Below, in pieces: positions 33,362 through 38,025 of a DNA stretch of 38,025 nucleotides. The first letter of the stretch is position 1. Each line of letters opens with the position of its first letter. The stretch covers positions 1 through 38,025 of the forward strand of contig DATDMG010000542.1 in the NCBI GenBank assembly GCA_036518955.1. Direction: 5' to 3'. A model generated the notes under the pieces. The model was not told the origin of the DNA, made no database searches, and saw only the letters and a list, made by a program, of their open reading frames with translations. The translations under genes and the position numbers were made by a program. This DNA is from DATDMG01 sp036518955. Its GTDB lineage: Bacteria > Actinomycetota > Actinomycetes > Actinomycetales > Kineosporiaceae.

Positions 33362-34699
33362 CTGCAGGAATCGATGCAATACCCGCGCACCGAACCGCAG
33401 CGATTCAACGGGGATGCGCTCGTCGACGCCGTGGAACATCCCGGCGAAGTCCAGGTCGGCCGGCAGGCGCAGCGGGACGAAGCCGTAACCGCGCATCCCG
33501 AGGGTGCTGAAGTGCTTGTTGTCGGTCCCGGCCGACAGCAGGTAGGGCAGCACCGCGGCGTCGGGATCCCCGTACCGCAGCGCAGAGATCATGGTGTCGA
33601 CCAGCGCCCCGGAGAACTGCGTCTCCAGGGCGACACCGCGGGTGTCGACCTCGACGTCCACCCCGGGGCCGGCGAGGTCGCGGATGGTCTGCATCATCTC
33701 CTCCTCCCGGCCCGGCAGGAACCGCGCGTCGACCAGGGCCGTCGCCGTGCCCGGGATGACGTTGTGCTTGTAGCCGGCGCCGAGCACGGTGGGATTGGCG
33801 GTGTGGCGCAGGGTCGCACCTACGAAGCGAGCGGTCGTGCCCAGCATGGCGACCAGTGCGTCCGGGTCGTCGGGATCGAGCCGGACCCCGGTGATCTCCT
33901 CCACGCCCTCCAGGAAGGCGCGCACGGTCGGGGTGATCTCCAACGGCCAGGGGTGGGCGCCGATCCGGGCAACCGCGGCGGCGAGCCGAGTGACCGCGTT
34001 GTCGTCGTTGATCTGTGAACCGTGCCCAGCCCGGCCGTGTGCGACCAGTCGCAGCCAGGCCATCCCCTTCTCGCCGGTCTGCAGCAGGTAGGCGCGCCGC
34101 CCGGCCAGGTCCAGCGAGAAGCCGCCGACCTCGCTGACGGCTTCGGTGACCCCCTCGAACAGGTCCGGATGGGTGCGCACCAGCCACTCGCCCCCGTAGC
34201 CGCCGCCGGCCTCCTCGTCGGCCAGGAACGCCAGGACCACGTCCCGCCGCGGACGGACGCGGGCCCGGACGAGATCCCGCACCGAGGCGATGATCATGGC
34301 GTCCATGTCCTTCATGTCGACCGCCCCGCGGCCCCAGAGGCAGCCGTCCAGTTCCTCGCCGGAGAAGGGGTCGACCTGCCAGTCCACCGCAGCGGCCGGG
34401 ACGACGTCGAGGTGGCCGTGGACCAGCAGGCCGGGCCTGGTGCGGTCCCGGCCCTCGATCCGAGTCACCAACGTGGTCCGGCTCCTGGCCGGCTCCAGGA
34501 CCTCGACGTCCAGCCCGACCTCGCTGAGCAGTTCCGCCACGTACTCGGCGGCCTTGCGCTCGCCGGGGCCGGAGTTGTCGCCGTAGTTCGAGGTGTCGAT
34601 CCGCAGGAGGTCCCTGCAGATCCGGAGGACTTCGGACTCCGCCGCCTCCGACAGTTGCTGCACGTCACGTTGTGTGGGCTGGGCGCTCGGATCTGGCAC
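33353..34699 (-). CDS. M20 family metallopeptidase
   Basis: This 448-residue zinc peptidase or deacylase has the metal ligands of the M20/ArgE/DapE family. They are His and Asp in HGHLDVVPA, Asp in GRGAVDMKD and the catalytic Glu pair in LADEEAGGGYG, followed by a late His in GMFHGVDERIP. The dimerisation domain, with the conserved His, is near HGRAGHGSQINDDNAV. Substrate (dipeptides, N-acyl amino acids or similar) cannot be fixed. The start is the GTG at 34699. It is the last backbone gene before the accessory region. Confidence 0.93.
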   Translation of the reverse strand: MPDPSAQPTQRDVQQLSEAAESEVLRICRDLLRIDTSNYGDNSGPGERKAAEYVAELLSEVGLDVEVLEPARSRTTLVTRIEGRDRTRPGLLVHGHLDVVPAAAVDWQVDPFSGEELDGCLWGRGAVDMKDMDAMIIASVRDLVRARVRPRRDVVLAFLADEEAGGGYGGEWLVRTHPDLFEGVTEAVSEVGGFSLDLAGRRAYLLQTGEKGMAWLRLVAHGRAGHGSQINDDNAVTRLAAAVARIGAHPWPLEITPTVRAFLEGVEEITGVRLDPDDPDALVAMLGTTARFVGATLRHTANPTVLGAGYKHNVIPGTATALVDARFLPGREEEMMQTIRDLAGPGVDVEVDTRGVALETQFSGALVDTMISALRYGDPDAAVLPYLLSAGTDNKHFSTLGMRGYGFVPLRLPADLDFAGMFHGVDERIPVESLRFGARVLHRFLQTA

Positions 34700-34878
34700 G
34701 TCGGCATCCTCCCAGAACGCAGGGACGGAGCCTGTCGGCCGGTTCCCGCCACGGTAGCCGTCCTGGGCGCCTCCGGATGCCCGAGCCGGTGTGCCCCGAG
34801 CTGCTGCCGCTGCCCGTGTCTTGCCCGCCGGTGGTCCCTGCAGCTCACGGCACGGCCGGCTCCTCCGGACCGCTCCTC

Positions 34879-34897
34879 AGAGCCTGCTGGTCAAGGG
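34879..34897. repeat. Left terminal inverted repeat of the IS
   Basis: The 19-mer agagcctgctggtcaaggg is the reverse complement of 36560-36578 except for one base. Confidence 0.8.
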
Positions 34898-34980
34898 TGT
34901 CGGCCCGGGGTGAGCCCGGCTGGCTCGGGGTGGATCGTGACGGTTCGGGATCACATGGGCGTGTCATCCGGGCGTGAGGG

Positions 34981-35031
34981 CGGGTCCTTGGCAGTGGATC
35001 AGTTGCTGATGCCGTCCACACCAAGAACCCG
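34981..35031. other. 51-bp hairpin directly upstream of transposase start
   Basis: The outer stem is 34981-34991 with 35021-35031 (11 bp, one G-U). The inner stem is 34994-34998 with 35015-35019 (gtgga/tccac), and the apical helix is 34998-35002 with 35006-35010 (atcag/ctgat) around a 3-nt loop. It ends three bases before the transposase ATG, where it would hide the start region. It could limit transposase translation or block read-through from outside. Confidence 0.7.
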
Positions 35032-35034
35032 CCG

Positions 35035-35485
35035 ATGCCTGTCTACTCTGCCGTTGCGTTGCGCGCCGGCACTTCCTGTCCGGGGTGCTGGTGTCGTGAT
35101 CGTGTCCGTTCCTACCCCTCGGACCTGACTGATGCGGAGTGGGAGGTGCTGCGTCCGCGGGCGGTGGAGGTGATGGCCGAGCTGAAGCGTGCGACGGGCC
35201 GGCCGATGGTGCACGACCTGCGCTCCAGAGGCGATCGCGTACGTCGTCCGCAACGGCATCGAGTGGCGGCTCTGCCGGTGCACTTCCCGCCGCACACGGC
35301 GGTGTACGCGTTTCTTCCAGCGGTGGGCGGCCAAGGGCCTGCCGGCCCTGGTTGACGGGGCGGCCGCGGGAGGCGCTGCGGGAGCGGGCCGGACGGGACC
35401 GGCAACCGTCCGCGGCGGTCGTGGACCCCCAGTCGGTGAAGGCTGCCGACACGGTCGGGGCCACGACCAGGGGTCTTGACAGTGG
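35035..35485 (+). pseudogene. IS5-family transposase, 5' half, frameshifted
   Basis: The fragment begins MPVYSAVALRAG and carries the IS5 N-terminal DNA-binding part: RSYPSDLTDAEWEVLRPRA and VMAELKRATGRPMVHDL. After about 35230 the reading continues in another frame (EAIAYVVRNGIEWR). It then shifts back (ALPVHFPPHTAVYAF), then shifts again (FFQRWAAKGLPALVD). The last part reads SAAVVDPQSVKAADTVG, which holds the first catalytic Asp, then TTRGLDSG, where the nested element interrupts it. At least three frameshifts make it non-functional. Confidence 0.85.
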
Positions 35486-35486
35486 C

Positions 35487-35550
35487 AATCATGCCGGGTG
35501 GGCGGGTGGGCCCGGTTGGGCGGGTATCGCTGCTGGTCAAGCGAGGGTGG
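35487..35550 (+). repeat. Left inverted repeat of nested element
   Basis: It begins aatcatgccgggtgggcg and continues through ttgggcgggtatcgctgctggt (35516-35537). The reverse complement of 35974-36047 repeats this with a 7-bp indel, a 1-bp indel and a few substitutions in the inner part. Confidence 0.85.
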
Positions 35551-35624
35551 CGGTCTGACCTTCCCGGCCTGACGCGGTGGTGTACAGGCTCCTTTGAGGA
35601 TCTCTCGAAGGGAGCTGGATCATA

Positions 35625-36071
35625 GTGATGTCGTGGATTCGGGCGCACGGTCCGGTGGCTGGGCAGGTGGAGGACGTGCATGGTCATCTGATCACGGTGG
35701 GCCATAACCCGCGGACGGCTCAGGACCAGGCGTTCGTCGTGGCGCACCTGAGCCGGTGGCTGGAGCAGGAACACCTGGTGCCGTCCGAGTTGGTGCCCGA
35801 CATGCTCGATCGGTTCCTGAAGTGCCGCCGGCGCCACCTCCACGCCGATCTCGCCGTGAAGGAACAAGCCCTGGCCCGCACCGCACCCCCAGGCTCCACC
35901 ACCACACGGTTGCGCCCCGCAGACCAGTTCCTCGCCTTCCTCGAGAACCTGTGGACATGCCGGGACGGTCAGGCCACCACCCCGCCTCACCAGCAGCGAT
36001 ACCCGCCCAACGGGCCCACCCGGCATAACCGCCCAGCCGGCATGATTCCCGTCATGCCGGGCCCGGCATGA
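35625..36071 (+). CDS. N-terminal fragment of a tyrosine recombinase
   Basis: The 148-residue product contains a segment resembling the SAM-like core-binding domain of tyrosine integrases: TAQDQAFVVAHLSRWLEQEHLVPSELVPDMLDRFLKCRRR (about 31-70). No catalytic domain (R...HxxR...Y) follows. Instead the frame continues through about 50 residues of Pro/Thr-rich sequence encoded by the right inverted repeat and stops inside the terminal palindrome. GAAGGGAG lies about 17 bp upstream of the GTG at 35625; an ATG follows directly at 35628. It may be expressed, but it cannot be a working recombinase. Probably the remnant of an internally deleted element. Confidence 0.5.
   Translation: MMSWIRAHGPVAGQVEDVHGHLITVGHNPRTAQDQAFVVAHLSRWLEQEHLVPSELVPDMLDRFLKCRRRHLHADLAVKEQALARTAPPGSTTTRLRPADQFLAFLENLWTCRDGQATTPPHQQRYPPNGPTRHNRPAGMIPVMPGPA
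35974..36047 (-). repeat. Right inverted repeat of nested element
   Basis: This is the reverse complement of the left repeat. The best part is 35989-36016 (accagcagcgatacccgcc onward). The outer part ends in catgatt at 36041-36047. Confidence 0.85.
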
Positions 36072-36072
36072 C
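36051..36072. repeat. Perfect 22-bp palindrome at right end of nested element
   Basis: The half-site gtcatgccggg is followed directly by its reverse complement cccggcatgac, with no loop. It lies at the junction between the nested element and the resumed transposase sequence. The catgccgg core is also found in both inverted repeats, so it may be part of a recombinase binding site. Confidence 0.9.
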
Positions 36073-36558
36073 GGAAAGAAAATCGGCGGGAGGAAGCGGC
36101 ACGTCGCGGTGGACGTGGAGGGCTTCGCCCTGGCGGTCGTGGTGACCGCCGCGAACGTCGGGGACCGGACGGGCGCCAAGCTCCTGCTGATCCAGCTCTT
36201 GGGCATCTGCACCCGCTTGCAGATCATTTGGGCCGACTCCGGGCACGAGGGTGCGCCATTGGCCACCTGGTTCCGCAGCGTCGCCACGGTCACCCTCCAG
36301 GTGATCAAGCGGACCGAGGCGCACGCGTTCAAGGTGGTGCCCCGCCGATGGGTGGTAGAGTGGACGTTCGGCTGGCTGCTGCGCTACCGACGCCTGCTCC
36401 GCGACCACGAGCGCCGACCCGCGCACCACGAGGCGATGGTCTACTGGGCAACCATCTTCCTGATGACACGACGCCTCGCCGGACGCCAGCAACCCGGCCT
36501 GCCACCCCATCGACAGCGGTGGGGCCAACCCCGGCCAGCCTCAGCCACACCGGCATGA
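36070..36558 (+). pseudogene. IS5-family transposase, 3' half
   Basis: The frame resumes at the codons for DGKKIGGRKRHVAVDVEGFALAVVVTAANVGDR. It carries the second catalytic Asp (IIWADSGHEG) and the third acidic residue in VVEWTFGWLLRYRRLLRDHE. The last motif is usually VERTFGWL; here Arg is replaced by Trp, a change at a conserved position. It continues MVYWATIFLMTRRLAG and ends at a TGA just before the right terminal repeat. It is open but lacks the first half of the protein and a start signal. Confidence 0.85.
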
Positions 36559-36559
36559 A

Positions 36560-36578
36560 CCCTTTACCAGCAGGCTCT
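36560..36578. repeat. Right terminal inverted repeat of the IS
   Basis: It is the reverse complement of 34879-34897 at 18 of 19 positions. Confidence 0.8.
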
Positions 36579-36672
36579 CAGAGAGTAGGTGGAGGCCGGT
36601 GACGCCTGTGTGAGCCGGACTGGACGGCGTGCTAGTCTCGTCACCGCTGCGGGCCACGGGCCCGCGTCCCTC

Positions 36673-36756
36673 GTCCGGGTGGCGGAATAGGCAGACGCGC
36701 TAGCTTGAGGTGCTAGTGCCCGCAAGGGCATGGGGGTTCAAGTCCCCCCTCGGACA
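36673..36756 (+). tRNA. tRNA-Leu(GAG)
   Basis: The acceptor stem gtccggg pairs with ctcggac (36749-36755) with one G-T pair. The anticodon stem ctagc/gctag (36700-36704, 36712-36716) encloses the loop ttgaggt, with anticodon GAG at 36707-36709, which reads CUC and CUU codons. The long variable arm tgcccgcaagggca marks a class II tRNA. The T arm is ggggg-ttcaagt-ccccc (36732-36748). The discriminator base is A at 36756 and CCA is not encoded. A possible -10 box (TAGTCT, 36633-36638) precedes it, but the -35 is unclear. The gene is intact, as expected if an integrated element restores its 3' end. Confidence 0.97.
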
Positions 36757-36791
36757 CAAAAACCCAGCACACCTGCTTGATCTGACGTACT

Positions 36792-36815
36792 GGTGGTCGA
36801 GCGGCTTCGACCACC
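36792..36815. other. Perfect 9-bp hairpin between tRNA-Leu and AbrB-like gene
   Basis: Bases 36792-36800 (ggtggtcga) pair exactly with 36807-36815 (tcgaccacc) around a 6-nt loop. It lies 35 bp after the tRNA and about 50 bp before the AbrB-like start. It may be a terminator for the tRNA (no T-tract) or an operator of the AbrB-like protein. Confidence 0.55.
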
Positions 36816-36864
36816 CACACCCTGCGCCCGTGATGGGCTGCCATGTCTGTGCAGGGTGGGCGTC

Positions 36865-37389
36865 ATGACCGCCCCGGTCGTGCCCGCGGTGATCCCGACC
36901 GCACTGATATCTGCCCTGGTCGCGCCCACGTCGGGCACGATTCCGCCTTCGAGGACCGTACCGGTCCCGGGCCTGCGGCGGACACCGCTGCCGCTGGCGG
37001 AGCTGCCCAAGCTGGGCGACCCAGCAGGTGGGCCCGGCGGGAGGCTGGTCTGCGGGGCGGCGACCATGGACTGCAACGGCCGCCTGGCCGACGCGACCGT
37101 GATCGCCGCCCTCGGCTGGGGCATCGGGGCGCGCCTGGACATCCGGGTCCGCGAGGGCTTGGTGATCGTCTCGGCCGCCGTGGACGCGGTGTTCACGATC
37201 ACCCGGGCCGGGCACCTGCGGCTGCCGGCCCCGGTCCGGCACCGATGCGGGCTGGTCGCCGGGGACCGGCTGCTGCTGGTCGCCGACCCGGACGCCGGGA
37301 CGCTGCTGGTGTACCCGCCGCGGGCCTGGCGGACGATGATCATTCAGTTCGTGGCCGGGCACCTCGGCAGCGAGGAGGCCGCGTCGTGA
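36865..37389 (+). CDS. AbrB/MazE/SpoVT-like DNA-binding domain protein
   Basis: This 174-residue protein has a divergent N-terminal part and an AbrB-like swapped-hairpin segment in its second half: FTITRAGHLRLPAPVRHRCGLVAGDRLLLVADPDAGTLLVYPP. Such proteins occur next to integrases at the tRNA end of actinobacterial integrative elements, where they probably regulate element genes. The ATG at 36865 has AGGGTGGG upstream. A GTG at 36793, inside the hairpin, is a less likely start. Its stop overlaps the integrase start as GTGA, so the two are translationally coupled. Confidence 0.75.
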   Translation: MTAPVVPAVIPTALISALVAPTSGTIPPSRTVPVPGLRRTPLPLAELPKLGDPAGGPGGRLVCGAATMDCNGRLADATVIAALGWGIGARLDIRVREGLVIVSAAVDAVFTITRAGHLRLPAPVRHRCGLVAGDRLLLVADPDAGTLLVYPPRAWRTMIIQFVAGHLGSEEAAS

Positions 37390-38025
37390 CCGCCCTGTCG
37401 CCGACCCCAGCGGGACCTGCCGGGCCGGACGAGCTAGAGGCGGCCCGGCTGCTGCTGGCCCGGCTCGGGGTGTCCCCCGCCGACCTGCTCGGCCCGGCTG
37501 TGCCGCGGCGGGAGGTGCCGACGTTCGCCATGTACGTGCCGGTCGTGGCCGACGGGGTCGGTGAGGGAACCCGGCGGGTGTACGGGTCGTACTGGAACCG
37601 CATCGTCGAAGCGTGGGGGGAGCGGCACCTGGACGAGCCCACTCCCTCGGACGTGCAGCGGCTGGTCGAGCACGTGCGTACCCATGTGGTGGCCCGCCGC
37701 AACGCCCGCGGCGGACGAAGCGCCGCCGAGCACACCGTTGCCGCCCTGCGCTGCATCTACCGGCACGCCATCGCCGACGGTCTGATCGGCGAGGCGGACA
37801 ACCCCGCCGCCAAGGTCGCCAAACCCCGGCGGTTGCCGTCCACCCGTCGGGCCGTGCCCGACACGAGGCTGGCCGAGATCAACCAGGTAGCCGCCACCAC
37901 CGGCAATGACCCCGCCCTGGACGCCTTGCTGCTCCGATTGCACACCGAGACCGCCTGCCGGCGCGGCGGCGCCCTCGCCCTGCGCCGCGCCGACCTGGAC
38001 CCCGACCAGTGCCTGATCCTTCTGA
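37386..38025 (+). CDS. int: Tyrosine recombinase/integrase, cut by window edge
   Basis: The visible 213 codons include a core-binding domain (about 45-140: YVPVVADGVGEGTRRVYGSYWNRIVEAWG, TVAALRCIYRHAIADGLIGEADNPAAKV). The catalytic domain begins at TETACRRGGALALRRADLD, which holds the first catalytic Arg. The remaining His-x-x-Arg and Tyr motifs lie beyond the window. The frame is open at base 38025. It lies 0.6 kb from the tRNA-Leu gene, which is the probable attachment site. The start is the GTG at 37386. Confidence 0.88.
   Translation, partial: MTALSPTPAGPAGPDELEAARLLLARLGVSPADLLGPAVPRREVPTFAMYVPVVADGVGEGTRRVYGSYWNRIVEAWGERHLDEPTPSDVQRLVEHVRTHVVARRNARGGRSAAEHTVAALRCIYRHAIADGLIGEADNPAAKVAKPRRLPSTRRAVPDTRLAEINQVAATTGNDPALDALLLRLHTETACRRGGALALRRADLDPDQCLILL

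Larger units (their letters stand above)
35486..36072. mobile_element. Nested element with long inverted repeats, about 0.59 kb
   Basis: This segment sits in the middle of the IS5 transposase coding sequence, between the codons for ...RGLDSG and GKKIGGRKRH. Its ends are long imperfect inverted repeats (35487-35550 and 35974-36047), with a 22-bp palindrome beyond the right one. It contains one short reading frame that looks like the N-terminal part of a tyrosine recombinase and no complete transposase. It looks like a non-autonomous derivative of a recombinase-encoding element. The exact boundaries are estimated from the transposase reading frame on both sides. Confidence 0.65.
34879..36578 (+). 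mobile_element. IS5-family insertion sequence, decayed and split by a nested element
   Basis: Terminal inverted repeats at 34879-34897 and 36560-36578 match at 18 of 19 positions (agagcctgctggt followed by c or a, then aaggg). Between them are two halves of one IS5-type transposase (35035-35485 and 36070-36558), separated by a nested element of about 0.59 kb. Without the nest the element would be about 1.1 kb, a normal IS5-family size. I cannot define a target duplication with confidence. The first half has several frameshifts, so the element cannot move by itself. Confidence 0.78.

Noticed and set aside
35625..36071. Functional toxin, cargo or resistance gene in the nested element
   Set aside because: The only recognisable segment resembles the core-binding part of integrases, and the C-terminal third is encoded by the inverted repeat.

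Overview
The window is high-GC actinomycete chromosome. Positions 1 to about 34,700 are conserved housekeeping backbone and the last 3.3 kb is accessory DNA. The diagnosis rests on Pup, its depupylase Dop and the proteasomal ATPase ARC/Mpa, on the mycothiol ligase MshC, an F420-type LLM oxidoreductase, frequent GTG starts and GTGA stop/start overlaps. From memory the gene order resembles the Mycobacterium tuberculosis Rv2111c-Rv2136c backbone (pup, dop, DUF3054, mpa, trmI, RecB-like, metH, PAC2, mshC, SCO1664-like, DUF3090, phosphatase, uppP), but it lacks hisG/hisE and carries an opp operon and other insertions. No species is assigned.

Region 1 (10-6,674): pup, dop, a divergent DUF3054 membrane protein, arc/mpa, trmI and a divergent RecB-family nuclease. 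The proteasome core genes prcBA and the ligase gene pafA are not visible and may lie beyond the left edge. Region 2 (6,945-10,239): a MacB/LolD-type ABC ATPase and an FtsX-type permease, converging on region 3 across a 13-bp-stem hairpin. Region 3 (10,323-16,503, minus strand): a complete oligopeptide ABC importer in the order permease C, binding lipoprotein A, permease B, ATPase D, ATPase F. Region 4 (16,822-24,077): metH with an overlapping HAD phosphatase on the minus strand, and a divergent series of a PAC2-family protein, a small NfeD-like protein and a flotillin.

Region 5 (24,185-29,796, minus strand): a tight run of LLM oxidoreductase, uppP, histidine phosphatase, DUF3090 zinc-ribbon protein, SCO1664-family atypical kinase-like protein and mshC. 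The kinase-like, zinc-ribbon and phosphatase genes together are the best candidate here for an uncharacterised conserved system. Region 6 (30,039-34,699): an aldo/keto reductase, a very acidic small protein, a DUF5703 protein, a cationic-type amino-acid permease and an M20 peptidase.

Region 7 (about 34,879-38,025) is accessory. An IS5-family insertion sequence with 19-bp terminal inverted repeats is decayed by frameshifts and split by a nested element of about 0.59 kb. The nested element has long inverted repeats, ends in a 22-bp perfect palindrome and carries the N-terminal part of a tyrosine recombinase. Next comes tRNA-Leu(GAG), followed by an AbrB-like gene and an integrase that runs off the right edge. 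That arrangement is the usual left end of a tRNA-targeted integrative element.
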